DNA from: JABDQZ01 sp050049775
GTDB taxonomy: Bacteria > Pseudomonadota > Gammaproteobacteria > Chromatiales > Chromatiaceae
NCBI GenBank assembly: GCA_050049775.1
Contig: JASFVP010000012.1
Location: forward strand, 3,245-67,244
Direction of reading: 5' to 3'
DNA: 64,000 nt
In this document: positions 16,191 through 24,952 of the stretch, in pieces
How positions within the stretch are numbered: position 1 is the stretch's first letter
Layout of the letters: the number at the start of each line of letters is the position of its first letter
The notes under the pieces: model-generated
Databases searched by the model: none
Told to the model about the DNA's origin: nothing
Seen by the model: only the letters and a program-made list of their open reading frames with translations
Program-made: the position numbers and the translations under genes

Positions 16191-16574
16191 CTACCTTTTC
16201 TCGGGCACGGTGGCGTGACAGCCAAAGCAGTCCAGCGAAGCCGCCACGTATTCATGACAGCCGGCGCAAAATTGCCCCGGTGTATTCACCGGCACGGCAT
16301 GGCCGTTGTCATCGTAGTTGGCATGGCAATCGATACAACCGGCCAGAGAGTCATCAGTCTTGCGGATACCCTGGTGTACCGTGATATCACGCTGATGCTT
16401 GATCATACCCATATGGTTACGACGCATTTCCTGAGTCGGTGCTACACAACTCTCCAGCTTGGTCGCCTTGGAATTACCGTTCTGCTTCCAGTTTTTATCC
16501 GCCAGCACAGGCATGGCGACCAGAAGCAGAATCAGCAAAGTGGCGAGCTTGCTTTTGTAGCAAGAATTAAGCAT
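16191..16574 (-). CDS. dsrJ: DsrJ, periplasmic triheme cytochrome c
   Basis: A 127-residue secreted cytochrome. A Sec signal or anchor (KLATLLILLLVAMPVLA) is followed by three haem motifs: CIDCH, CAGCH and CFGCH. The conserved cysteine in KLESCVAPTQEM corresponds to the residue thought to be an axial haem ligand in A. vinosum DsrJ. ATG 16574 is preferred, with CAGGAG seven bases upstream; a TTG two codons earlier is in frame. It is part of the DsrMKJOP membrane complex. Confidence 0.95.
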   Translation of the reverse strand: MLNSCYKSKLATLLILLLVAMPVLADKNWKQNGNSKATKLESCVAPTQEMRRNHMGMIKHQRDITVHQGIRKTDDSLAGCIDCHANYDDNGHAVPVNTPGQFCAGCHEYVAASLDCFGCHATVPEKR

Positions 16575-16588
16575 GAACAACTCCTGAC

Positions 16589-18547
16589 TTACTCACCCAG
16601 ACCCATCTTGATGTAACCGGTCGGGCAGACATCCGAGCAGATGTGACAACCAATGCAACGCGAGTAGTCGGTGTCAACGTAACGACCGGTGGTCGCTTCG
16701 GTTTTCTTGACACGGAAGACCGCATCCTGAGGACAGAAGATGACGCAGTTGTCACATTCAAAGCACATGCCGCAGCTCATGCAGCGTACCGCTTCGTCCT
16801 GCACCTGCTCGACATCCAGGGCAATCAGGCGCTCCTTGAAGTGACCGAGGACTTCCTCGGATGATGGCACTTCTTCACCACGCTTGTTGCGTTCGTGATA
16901 CTGGAAGTGCGCCAGGAACAGCTCGTCGTGCGGAATGATTTCCTGGAAGGAACGATCTTCGAAGTTGTGCACCGCCCATTTAGCCGAAGAGGTACCGCGC
17001 ATGTCACCAGCAGCGGCGGCATCGAAGTGCTCGGCAGACAGACCGGCTTCAGACAGTTTCTTTTCCAGGTCAAAGTGGTGTACATCAACTTTCGGGCGTT
17101 TCTTGTGTTCCTGCTTTTTCAGGAACTCGTCGATGGAATCGGCAGCGATGGAAGCCTGGCCGATCGCAGTGGTCAGCAGATGCGGACGAATGATATCGCC
17201 GGCAGCGAAATGTTTCGGCTTGTCGGCAACCTGGTAGAACTTGTCGGCATTCATGAGGCCGCGACCGTTGTCGAATTCTTCCAGCCCGGTAAGGTCACCG
17301 CCCTGGCCGATGGCGGAAACAATCAGGTCAGCCTTGATGACCTGCTCGGTGCCTTCGACCGGAACCGGACGACCGTTGTCCATGGTGCATTTGGCGATTA
17401 TCAGGCCGGTAGCACGACCATCATCACCCATTTCCAGACCAACCGGCATGACTTCGTCCAGAATGGTGACACCTTCGGTCAGGGCGTCGTGCACTTCGTG
17501 CTCGGCGGCTGTCATGTTCTCTTTCGGGAACAATGAAGTCAGTGTCACGTCAGCGCCGGCGCGTGAAGCAGTCACGGCGGTATCGTGCGCTACATAACCA
17601 TCACGCACGACCAGTTCCGGACGGTCGCTCGGGTTGGTGTGTTCGATGTGGCCGAGACGACGCGCAACGGATACAACGTCAATGGAAGTATCACCACCAC
17701 CGACACAGACCACCTTGTTGGCAGTGACTTTCATGCGGCCTTCGTTAAAGGCTTTCAGGAAGGCGACACCGGATACGCAGTTCGGTGTTTCGTTCCAGCC
17801 ATCAACCGGCAGACCACGACCGGTCTGACAACCGATGGCCCACAGGATGGCGTCAAATTCTTTTTCCAGATCTTCGACGGAAACGTCACGGCCGACACGG
17901 GTTTTCATGCGGGTTTCAACACCCATGTCGAGAATACGCTGGTTTTCTGCCTGCAGTTTCTCACGCGGGATACGATAGCCCGGGATGCCGTAGTACATCA
18001 TGCCGCCGAGTTCTTCGTTATCGTCAAATACGGTAACCGCATGACCTTTGCGACGCAGCTGGTAAGCCGCCGCCATACCGGCAGGACCACCACCGACAAC
18101 AGCCACTTTCTTGCCAGTATCCGCACCGGCTTCAAACTTGTAGCCATTTTCAATAGCGTTATCACCGATGAACTGCTCAACAGAGTTGATGCCGACAAAA
18201 TCGTCGACTTCGTTACGGTTACAACCATCCTGGCAAGGTGCCGGGCAAACACGGCCCATCATGGACGGGAACGGGTTGGCGTCAGTGGAACGGCGAAAAG
18301 CGTATTCCTTCCAGTCCATACCTTCGGCCGGTTTTTCCTGTTCGCGCACAATGGCCAGCCAGCCACGAATATCTTCACCAGATGGGCAACTACCCTGGCA
18401 CGGTGGCGTTTTATGAATGTAGGTCGGACATTTGTAGGATGTATCCTCAACAAATATCTTCTCTTCCATAGAGTTCCATTTATTTGCGCCGTCTTCAAAT
18501 CTACGTCGTGTAAAATTCTTGTTCATTTCGTCGCTCGGAGTCGCCAT
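16589..18547 (-). CDS. dsrL: DsrL, NAD(P)H:acceptor oxidoreductase of sulfur oxidation
   Basis: A 652-residue iron-sulfur flavoprotein of the glutamate synthase small-subunit type. The N-terminal helical domain has cysteine groups (CPTYIHKTPPCQGSCP, CPAPCQDGCNR). An FAD fold starts at VAVVGGGPAGMAAAYQLRR and an NAD(P) fold at KVVCVGGGDTSIDVVSVAR. Two [4Fe-4S] sites close the protein (CMSCGMCFECDNCVIFCP and CIGCHICSDVCP). DsrL exchanges electrons between DsrAB and pyridine nucleotides and is essential for stored sulfur oxidation in A. vinosum. AGGAGAG precedes the ATG. Confidence 0.96.
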   Translation of the reverse strand: MATPSDEMNKNFTRRRFEDGANKWNSMEEKIFVEDTSYKCPTYIHKTPPCQGSCPSGEDIRGWLAIVREQEKPAEGMDWKEYAFRRSTDANPFPSMMGRVCPAPCQDGCNRNEVDDFVGINSVEQFIGDNAIENGYKFEAGADTGKKVAVVGGGPAGMAAAYQLRRKGHAVTVFDDNEELGGMMYYGIPGYRIPREKLQAENQRILDMGVETRMKTRVGRDVSVEDLEKEFDAILWAIGCQTGRGLPVDGWNETPNCVSGVAFLKAFNEGRMKVTANKVVCVGGGDTSIDVVSVARRLGHIEHTNPSDRPELVVRDGYVAHDTAVTASRAGADVTLTSLFPKENMTAAEHEVHDALTEGVTILDEVMPVGLEMGDDGRATGLIIAKCTMDNGRPVPVEGTEQVIKADLIVSAIGQGGDLTGLEEFDNGRGLMNADKFYQVADKPKHFAAGDIIRPHLLTTAIGQASIAADSIDEFLKKQEHKKRPKVDVHHFDLEKKLSEAGLSAEHFDAAAAGDMRGTSSAKWAVHNFEDRSFQEIIPHDELFLAHFQYHERNKRGEEVPSSEEVLGHFKERLIALDVEQVQDEAVRCMSCGMCFECDNCVIFCPQDAVFRVKKTEATTGRYVDTDYSRCIGCHICSDVCPTGYIKMGLGE

Positions 18548-18623
18548 TGTTTCTCTCCTAACCAGTATTTGCCCAATGCTTTACTGCTATTGCAGCGCCG
18601 CAGTACTTATGTATTAAAAAACC

Positions 18624-20150
18624 TTACTCGGCTGCTTCGTCGTCTTCCTCATCGGTCTGCTGACCAGTGAGAATAAGCGCATTCGAAACCAGCTGATGCA
18701 CACTGACAATCATGTCCATGTCCATGCCGTAAAAAGGTAAAACCTTGGTGAACTGACTCTTACAAATGGCGCAGATCGCTGCCATGTTGGTTACGCCATG
18801 TTCTTCAATCACGTTCTTCAGTGCTTCCATACGCGGCACCGCACCCTTGACACGCACTTCCATGAGGTCATCGGTGAGCAAACCACCGCCACCACCGCAA
18901 CAAAAGGTGGTCTCGCGGATGGTTTCCGGCGCCATGTCGACATAGTTGTTGCAAACTGCCTTGATGACGTTGCGTGGAATCTCGAACTGACCGCCCGGCT
19001 TGTCGCCCATGCGGGTGGCACGCGCCACGTTGCAGGAATCATGAAAAGTCACCACCATGTCGTCATTGGCGGACTTGTCCAGGTTCAGCGTGCCTTTCTG
19101 GATTTCACCCCAGGTGAATTCCAGGATGTGCTGCGGCACCGGATAATTCGGATCAAGGAAATCAAACGGGCCGGCCAGCGTGTTCAAAAAGCTGTAAGCC
19201 ACACGCCAGGCGTGGCCGCATTCGCCAAAGATGATGCGCTTGACACCCAGCTCGATGGCCGCTTCACGAATACGCAGTGAAATCCGGCGCATGTTTTCAT
19301 AGGAGCCGATGAACATGCCGAAGTTGGCTGCCTCGGACGCCTTGGAACTCAGGGTCCAGCTGACACCGGCTTCGTGGAACACCTTGCCGTAACCGATCAG
19401 ACCGTCAACGTGCGGCTCGGCAAAAAAGTCGGCCGACGGGGTCACCAGCAGGATGTCAACGCCTTTCTTGTCGAGCGGGTATTTCACCTCGACACCAAAG
19501 TCATCCATCATGTCTTCTTCCAGACCTTCCAGCGTATCCGCCAGGGCTGGCTCCGGCAGGCCCAAATTGTTACCAATCCTGAACACCTTGCCGATGATTT
19601 CGTTACTGTATTTATCACCCAGGCCGATGCGGTCCATGATTTCACGCGCCGCCATGGAGATTTCCGCGGTATCGATGCCGTAGGGACAGAACACCGAACA
19701 GCGACGACACTGTGAGCACTGGTGATAATAGTTATACCAGTCGTCCAGTATTTCCTCGCTCAGATCGGTCGCGCCGACCAGTTTCGGGAAGAACTTGCCG
19801 GCAAAGGTGAAATAGCGGCGATAGACCTTGCGCAACAGATCCTGACGCGCCACCGGCATGTTTTTCGGATCCTTGGTGCCAAGGTAGTAATGACACTTGT
19901 CGGTACAGGCACCGCATTTGACACAGGAGTCCAGATAGACACGCAATGAACGGTACTTGCCGAGCAGATCGCCCATGGCATCGATGGCCTGCTCTTTCCA
20001 ATTTTCCTGCAGTTCGCCCTGAAAACCCAGCGCTTCCTGAAATTCGGGCTTGGCCTTGAAAGTCTCCATGTGTGACATGGTGTCCGGCGTAACCGGCGGG
20101 ACTTCCGGATATTCATTCAGTGTCGGTATTTCAAAATCGTATTTAGCCAT
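18624..20150 (-). CDS. dsrK: DsrK, cytoplasmic iron-sulfur (HdrD-like) subunit
   Basis: A 508-residue protein, the HdrD-like catalytic subunit that is thought to react with DsrC. ATG 20150 (MAKYDFEIPTLNEYPEVPP) is chosen; a longer open frame runs into dsrM but has no family match. Two ferredoxin sites are visible (CVKCGACTDKCHYY and CSQCRRCSVFCPYG). The C-terminal CCG-type half contains FHDSCNVARATRMGD and FCCGGGGGLLTDD, which bind the special [4Fe-4S] cluster. The tail is acidic (EEDDEAAE). Confidence 0.96.
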   Translation of the reverse strand: MAKYDFEIPTLNEYPEVPPVTPDTMSHMETFKAKPEFQEALGFQGELQENWKEQAIDAMGDLLGKYRSLRVYLDSCVKCGACTDKCHYYLGTKDPKNMPVARQDLLRKVYRRYFTFAGKFFPKLVGATDLSEEILDDWYNYYHQCSQCRRCSVFCPYGIDTAEISMAAREIMDRIGLGDKYSNEIIGKVFRIGNNLGLPEPALADTLEGLEEDMMDDFGVEVKYPLDKKGVDILLVTPSADFFAEPHVDGLIGYGKVFHEAGVSWTLSSKASEAANFGMFIGSYENMRRISLRIREAAIELGVKRIIFGECGHAWRVAYSFLNTLAGPFDFLDPNYPVPQHILEFTWGEIQKGTLNLDKSANDDMVVTFHDSCNVARATRMGDKPGGQFEIPRNVIKAVCNNYVDMAPETIRETTFCCGGGGGLLTDDLMEVRVKGAVPRMEALKNVIEEHGVTNMAAICAICKSQFTKVLPFYGMDMDMIVSVHQLVSNALILTGQQTDEEDDEAAE

Positions 20151-20178
20151 GATGGTCTCGATATAACCCTTACTCTGA

Positions 20179-20907
20179 TTATTCTTCCAGCTTGCGCGCC
20201 CAGTCTGCCACGTGGCGTTTTTCACGCGGGTTGTCGACCTGGTTACGGGTCGGGCTGAAGAAGATGCCCGGCGCATGCAACAGCTTGCTGTATGGGAAGA
20301 TAATCATCAGCGCCGCTACCAGAGCCAGATGTACCAGCAGTACAAAATCCATCGGCAGCTCACTGAAGTTGAATGTCATTAAGCCAATAAAGAATGATTT
20401 GACCGCGACCACATCGGTGTGGAACACGAAAGTCATGCTCAGACCACTGATACCGATGGCGATCAGCAGCATCAGCATCAGGTGATCAGAGGCAGCGGAA
20501 ATATAACGCACGCGATCGACCAGGAATCTTCTCGCCCACAGGCCGAACAGGCCGGCAACCATGGCGAAACCGCCGTACATGCCAAACGGCTGCACCAGCT
20601 CTATCGGCATCGGCACGGGGTTGATGAAATAACGCACATGACGCAACAGCACCAGGAACAGTGCGATATGGAACAGATAACCGAAGATCCAGGTCCACTT
20701 GGTTGCTTTAAACAGGCTTTCAAAAAAAGCCACTTCACGAAACATCCGCATTACCACACCGCTCTGGGTGGTCGGTGCGGGTGTCGTAGGAATTTTTAAC
20801 GGCGCCGGGGTTTTGGCGAACTGAACGATCTTGTTCACCAAACCTGCAACCAGAATCGCGGTGGCTGCATAAAAGAGCGCTGAATATACAATTGTCAGAA
20901 ACGACAT
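20179..20907 (-). CDS. dsrM: DsrM, NarI-like membrane cytochrome b subunit
   Basis: A 242-residue membrane protein with five or six helices. It is the haem b subunit that pairs with DsrK. Helices include VYSALFYAATAILVAGLV, FGYLFHIALFLVLLRHVRYF (with possible haem histidines), LMLMLLIAIGISGLSMTFVF and FVLLVHLALVAALMIIFPYSKLLH. A purine-rich GAGGGG stands before the ATG. The gene follows dsrC after an 88-base gap that contains a very stable hairpin. Confidence 0.94.
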   Translation of the reverse strand: MSFLTIVYSALFYAATAILVAGLVNKIVQFAKTPAPLKIPTTPAPTTQSGVVMRMFREVAFFESLFKATKWTWIFGYLFHIALFLVLLRHVRYFINPVPMPIELVQPFGMYGGFAMVAGLFGLWARRFLVDRVRYISAASDHLMLMLLIAIGISGLSMTFVFHTDVVAVKSFFIGLMTFNFSELPMDFVLLVHLALVAALMIIFPYSKLLHAPGIFFSPTRNQVDNPREKRHVADWARKLEE

Positions 20908-20940
20908 GTTTCCGAACCCCTCAAGAAATTACTCTGGGAA

Positions 20941-20972
20941 GCTGCCGGGACTTGCACGCAAGTCCCGGCGGC
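20941..20972 (-). promoter_or_regulatory. Very stable hairpin directly after dsrC
   Basis: GCCGGGACTTGC (20944-20955) and GCAAGTCCCGGC (20958-20969) are perfect complements, and the stem extends by three more pairs (one G-U) to 20941-20972. It begins 24 bases after the dsrC stop. No T run follows in the direction of transcription, so it is better read as an mRNA-stabilising or processing hairpin, or as a partial attenuator, than as a full terminator. It would fit the known need for more DsrC than membrane complex. Confidence 0.75.
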
Positions 20973-20995
20973 ACTACTACTGTTTCAGTCCGGGA

Positions 20996-21328
20996 TCAGA
21001 CGCAACCAGTAGGCTTGGGCAGACCGGCATAACGGCAAGCCTGTTTGCCTGGGCCGTATGGGAACAGGCCGTACAGGTATTTGCTGTTACCTTTGTCCTT
21101 ACCCAGTTTCTTGCCAACGGCTTTGGTCAGAACGCGGACCGCCGGAGCAATCTGGTACTCTTCATAGTAATCGCGCAGGAAGTTGATGATGTCCCAATGC
21201 TCATCAGTCAGTTCCAATTCGTCTTCCGCAGCCATTGCAGTAGCAACACCAGGTACCCAATCGTTAATGTTCGCCAGGTAGCCCTCTTCATCAGTTTCGA
21301 ATGTTTTACCATCTACTTCGATCGGCAT
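20996..21328 (-). CDS. dsrC: DsrC, sulfur-carrier substrate protein of DsrAB
   Basis: A 110-residue DsrC/TusE-family protein. The flexible C-terminal arm has both redox cysteines in CRYAGLPKPTGCV: CysB at residue 98 and CysA at 109, the penultimate residue. It therefore belongs to true DsrC, able to form the internal disulfide or trisulfide. It accepts sulfur from DsrEFH and presents it to DsrAB, and its oxidised forms react with DsrMKJOP. TAGGAG lies before the ATG. A strong hairpin follows the gene. Confidence 0.98.
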   Translation of the reverse strand: MPIEVDGKTFETDEEGYLANINDWVPGVATAMAAEDELELTDEHWDIINFLRDYYEEYQIAPAVRVLTKAVGKKLGKDKGNSKYLYGLFPYGPGKQACRYAGLPKPTGCV

Positions 21329-21367
21329 TTGAATATCTCCTAAGTTAATCGAATGTCACAAAATAAA

Positions 21368-21676
21368 TCAAAGCCAGGACTGAACCTTGTCGTTTGATTC
21401 GGTAAGGTCGACAAATCCTGCATAATCAATCAGCTCAACACCGTCAATCATACGATCAGTTGACAGACCACGAAGTTTGACATCAGCCCCCAGGGCATAA
21501 ACCTTTTTGGTCGCCACGGCGTTTTTGACATCAGCTTCCACATTGGTGCCCTGCATTGCGGCATAGACACCATCTTCCAGCAACAGGATGGCGCTGCCAT
21601 CCAGTGCGTGGGTCAAACACTCACTCAAGGAATTTTTCTCGAATGGTGATTTGTTTACGGTATGAAGGATACTCAT
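21368..21676 (-). CDS. dsrH: DsrH (TusB-like) subunit of DsrEFH
   Basis: A 102-residue protein of the TusB/DsrH family. ATG 21676 (MSILHTVNKSPFEKNSLSEC) is preferred, since a GTG four codons earlier overlaps the Shine-Dalgarno sequence GGAGAGAG. Cys20 matches the conserved cysteine of A. vinosum DsrH. DsrEFH is a cytoplasmic hexamer that passes sulfane sulfur to DsrC. The gene starts about 16 bases after the dsrF stop. Confidence 0.95.
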   Translation of the reverse strand: MSILHTVNKSPFEKNSLSECLTHALDGSAILLLEDGVYAAMQGTNVEADVKNAVATKKVYALGADVKLRGLSTDRMIDGVELIDYAGFVDLTESNDKVQSWL

Positions 21677-21692
21677 TTCTCTCTCCACTCAA

Positions 21693-22100
21693 TCAGAAGT
21701 TAAACAGAACGTCTTGCTGTTCCATCAGATCAGCCATTTCGCTTCTGCTGACGACGCGAATGGAATCTTTCTCCGCCCAGTCGTCATCTTCATCTTCATA
21801 GGTGAGAGGCATCAGGTCGTCGAGGCTCAGGCCACGCTCATCCAGCGACTCTTTTTCGACATACAACTGAGTAACGTCGTAGTCACCGAGCGCCTGGTAA
21901 ATCGGCGAGAAGTTTTTCTGGCCGGATTCACTGGCATCCTGATCGGCTTTCAACTGGTAAACGCCATCACCGATAAAGGCCAGGCTGACCTGCTGATCAA
22001 AAGCCGCACCAATCAACACCACTTCAAGTGATTCCAGTGCGTAGACGCTGCCGTAGGGAGCACGACGGTTTACATACATGAATTTTTTAATCTCAGACAT
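21693..22100 (-). CDS. dsrF: DsrF (TusC-like) subunit of DsrEFH
   Basis: A 135-residue protein of the DsrE/DsrF fold (KKFMYVNRRAPYGSVYALE, then LEVVLIGAAFDQQVSLAFIGDGVYQL). It contains no cysteine, as expected for the structural, non-catalytic subunit. It is placed between dsrE and dsrH as in all dsrEFH operons. GGAG precedes the ATG. A TusC homologue of tRNA thiolation is the only alternative, and the dsr context excludes it. Confidence 0.95.
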   Translation of the reverse strand: MSEIKKFMYVNRRAPYGSVYALESLEVVLIGAAFDQQVSLAFIGDGVYQLKADQDASESGQKNFSPIYQALGDYDVTQLYVEKESLDERGLSLDDLMPLTYEDEDDDWAEKDSIRVVSRSEMADLMEQQDVLFNF

Positions 22101-22117
22101 AAATCACTCCGCCTTGC

Positions 22118-22510
22118 TTAGTCGCCGAAAACCATCAGGCGATCCGCCTCGATAGCGGCCTCGATCAACTGACCCAGGCCCGAGATGCGGAATGCCGGAT
22201 GCAGGTTGGTTGCATCCTTGCCATTTCGCTCGGCTTCACCGTCATCAACGATACCGCGACGCTGCGCAGCTGCCACACACACAACCATATCCAGCTTGTG
22301 CGCTTCAGCCAGCTCGGCCCAGCGATTCACGATGTTGCGATCATCCTGCGGCGGCGTGGTGATGCGCGTGCTGTTATTCACGCCATCATGGTAGAAGAAG
22401 ACACGGGAAACCTCGTGTCCCTTCTCCAGCGCTGCCTTGGTGAACAGATATGCACTGTCACTTGCCTGATGCTGATAAGGTCCTTCATTGACCTGAATTG
22501 CATACTTCAT
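22118..22510 (-). CDS. dsrE: DsrE (TusD-like) sulfurtransferase subunit
   Basis: A 130-residue protein of the DsrE family (MKYAIQVNEGPYQHQASDSA). Cys78 lies in DMVVCVAAAQRRG, the same position as the catalytic persulfide cysteine of A. vinosum DsrE. It receives sulfur from upstream rhodanese/TusA-type donors and passes it to DsrC CysA. No rhd-tusA genes are in this window; a rhodanese gene at 54.4 kb is far away. Confidence 0.96.
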   Translation of the reverse strand: MKYAIQVNEGPYQHQASDSAYLFTKAALEKGHEVSRVFFYHDGVNNSTRITTPPQDDRNIVNRWAELAEAHKLDMVVCVAAAQRRGIVDDGEAERNGKDATNLHPAFRISGLGQLIEAAIEADRLMVFGD

Positions 22511-22549
22511 TTAAAAACCTCGTCTGTTTCTTGATTTCTGCAAACTAAC

Positions 22550-23623
22550 TCAGAAACGGATGTAGTTTGATGAATTCAGGCTGCGACGAGCACCGCGCCA
22601 GTTATCAATGTGATACTTGGTGAACGGCAGTTCGACTTCCTCGAAGAAACGCGGCCAGCCGATACGCTCAACCCACTCGTTGATACGCTCCCAATCACGT
22701 GCGCCTTCGCGATAGGCTTTCAGGATACGCTTGACGATGGCGGTAGCTTCCGGCCAGCGTGGCGGGTTGTTCGGGATACCGGCAGCAACCAGACGCTGGA
22801 AGGTCGGCTTGCCACGCGCATTGGAGTGGTTACCACCAACCCAGATGGCCAGTTTGGTGTGCTCGGCATCGTTGATCATCATCGGCGGGCACGGCGGGAA
22901 GCAGGCGCCGCAGCAGATGCATTTCTTTTCATCAACTTCTAGTGACGGCTTGCCGTTAACCAGAGCCGGACGAATCGCCGCTACCGGGCAACGTGCCACA
23001 ACCGACGGGCGTTCACAAACGTTGGCAACCAGATCGTGGTTGATCTTTGGTGGCTTGGTGTGCTGAACGTTGATGGCGATATCACCCTGGCCACCGCAGT
23101 TGATCTGGCAGCAGGAAGTGGTGATGTGCACACGGTTCGGCATGTTGGTGTTACGGAAATCGTCGATCAGTTCATCCATCATGGACTTCACAACACCGGA
23201 TGCGTCAGTACCCGGAATGTCGCAGTGCAACCAGCCCTGAGTGTGAGACAGCATGGTAACGGAGTTCTGGGTACCACCAACTACATAACCCTTGTCTTCA
23301 ACGGCCTTGATCAGCGCATCAACACGTGAGCCGTCAGTCAACTGATACTCGAGGTTGGAACGAATGGTGAAGTGAACAAAACCATCCGCGTATTCATCGC
23401 CGATGTCACAGAGTTCACGCAGTGAGTAAACATCGAGGATACGCTGGGTACCAACACGCACGGTCCAGATTTCATCACCGCTGTACGCTACGTGACGCAG
23501 CACGCCCGGACGCGGATGCTCGTGGTATTTCCACTGACCGAAGTTTTTACGCATAACAGGATGCATGTACTGGAATGGGTCCGGACAACCCGTTTCGATT
23601 GGCTCACGCATTTCTTTAGCCAT
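22550..23623 (-). CDS. dsrB: DsrB, reverse dissimilatory sulfite reductase beta subunit
   Basis: A 357-residue subunit of siroheme sulfite reductase. ATG 23623 (MAKEMREPIETGCPD) is preferred because GGAGG lies five bases upstream; a longer frame reaches 23656. The siroheme-[4Fe-4S] cysteines are in TTSCCQINCGGQGD and the inserted ferredoxin site is CICCGACFPPC. With DsrA it oxidises DsrC-bound sulfur to sulfite in the cytoplasm. The gene follows dsrA after 81 bases, a gap that holds a short GC-rich hairpin (TCCCCC/GGGGGA). Confidence 0.98.
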   Translation of the reverse strand: MAKEMREPIETGCPDPFQYMHPVMRKNFGQWKYHEHPRPGVLRHVAYSGDEIWTVRVGTQRILDVYSLRELCDIGDEYADGFVHFTIRSNLEYQLTDGSRVDALIKAVEDKGYVVGGTQNSVTMLSHTQGWLHCDIPGTDASGVVKSMMDELIDDFRNTNMPNRVHITTSCCQINCGGQGDIAINVQHTKPPKINHDLVANVCERPSVVARCPVAAIRPALVNGKPSLEVDEKKCICCGACFPPCPPMMINDAEHTKLAIWVGGNHSNARGKPTFQRLVAAGIPNNPPRWPEATAIVKRILKAYREGARDWERINEWVERIGWPRFFEEVELPFTKYHIDNWRGARRSLNSSNYIRF

Positions 23624-23704
23624 CGTTACCTCCAACGATAGAATGTTCTTTGACAATCCCCCAGTGGCGCCGGGGGACGTATTTACAGAAAGTTAAAGCT
23701 TGTA

Positions 23705-24952
23705 TCAGGCTTCGGCTTGACGCTCGAACCACTTCTCGGCTTCGCTGTCCCACTCGTCCATACGGACATAGGAAGACTGACGCGGTTCGCTGATCATGTT
23801 CGGATCAACTTCAACATCGATACCTTCGAGGAAGTTCACCAGACCGATACGCTCGATCATTTCACCGCAACGCTCGTGCTCGAGTGCGTTCTCGGCCCAG
23901 AAATCGATGATTTCTTCAGCCAGTTCAACCAGGGATTCCCAGTCTTCTTCGGTTTCGAGCTTCTTGAAAGGAACAACCACGGTGCCCATCAGGTCACCGA
24001 TCTTCAGGGTACGCTTACCACCGATCAGGATGGTCACGCCCTTGTCATCACCCGGATGCAGAGCTTTCGGCATAACATTCAGACAGTGCATACAACGGAC
24101 GCAGTCCTTGTTGTTGACTGCCAGGCTGTCGTCATCGTTCAGGGACAGCGCATTGGTCGGGCAGCGAGTAATCACGTTATCAATGATGTACTGACGACCT
24201 TTCGTGTTCATGTAACCCTTGAACTCTTCCTGGTCGACTTTCATGTCGTCGCGCCAGGTACCGATAACGGCGAAGTCAGCACGCTCGATGGCGTTCTGGC
24301 AGTCGTTACCACAGCCGGAAATCTTGAATTTGAATTTGTACGGCAGAGCCGGACGATGCACGTCGTCGGTAAAGTTATTCACCAGCAGACGGTGTGCTTT
24401 CTGTTCGTTGGTGCAAGACATTTCACAACGCGCCGCACCGATGCAGGACATCGCAGTACGTACGCAAGGACCGGCGCCGCCGAGATCCCAGCCGTAATCG
24501 TTGATCTTGTCGAAGAAGTGCTGAACGCGCTCGGTGTCGGTACCGATGAACATGATGTTACCGGTCTGACCGTGGAAGGTCACCAGACCTGAACCCCACT
24601 CTTCCCAATCGTCCGCCAGCTGACGCAGCATGGCTGTGGAGTAGTGGTTACCAGCCGGTGGCTGAACACGCAGGGTGTGGAATTCTCTGGATTCCGGGAA
24701 AGCCTTGCCGACTTCGGAGAAGCGCGGAATGATGCCGCCGCCGTAGCCGTAGACGGAAACGGTGCCGCCTTTCCAGTAACCTTTGCGGGTCTCGAAAGAA
24801 TGCTCGAGCTGACCGAGCAGGTCGTTGGTTACTTTATTGATTCGCTCATCGGGGTGGTTATCGCGTAAAGCCTTGATACCAGAAATGTAGCTGGGCCAAG
24901 GACCTTCTTCCAGCTGATCGAGCATCGGAGTAAAGTGCTTTTCAATCGCCAT
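23705..24952 (-). CDS. dsrA: DsrA, reverse dissimilatory sulfite reductase alpha subunit
   Basis: A 415-residue protein, the first gene of the operon. The siroheme/[4Fe-4S] ligands are in CVRTAMSCIGAARCEMSC, followed by the ferredoxin region with RCPTNALSL and DCVRCMHCLNVMP. Opening residues MAIEKHFTPMLDQLEEGPWPSY are typical of oxidative-type DsrA, as is the phylogenetic context of dsrEFH and dsrL. TAGGAGAG precedes the ATG. Upstream is a 445-base divergent regulatory region shared with the Cas6-RspA operon. Confidence 0.98.
   Translation of the reverse strand: MAIEKHFTPMLDQLEEGPWPSYISGIKALRDNHPDERINKVTNDLLGQLEHSFETRKGYWKGGTVSVYGYGGGIIPRFSEVGKAFPESREFHTLRVQPPAGNHYSTAMLRQLADDWEEWGSGLVTFHGQTGNIMFIGTDTERVQHFFDKINDYGWDLGGAGPCVRTAMSCIGAARCEMSCTNEQKAHRLLVNNFTDDVHRPALPYKFKFKISGCGNDCQNAIERADFAVIGTWRDDMKVDQEEFKGYMNTKGRQYIIDNVITRCPTNALSLNDDDSLAVNNKDCVRCMHCLNVMPKALHPGDDKGVTILIGGKRTLKIGDLMGTVVVPFKKLETEEDWESLVELAEEIIDFWAENALEHERCGEMIERIGLVNFLEGIDVEVDPNMISEPRQSSYVRMDEWDSEAEKWFERQAEA

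Noticed and set aside
15426..16616. A 396-codon open frame on the plus strand opposite dsrO/dsrJ
   Set aside because: Both minus-strand genes have haem or Fe-S motifs and export signals; the plus frame has none.
17585..18670. A 361-codon plus-strand frame opposite dsrL
   Set aside because: It is antisense to a DsrL with all cofactor motifs intact and has no protein-like motif of its own.
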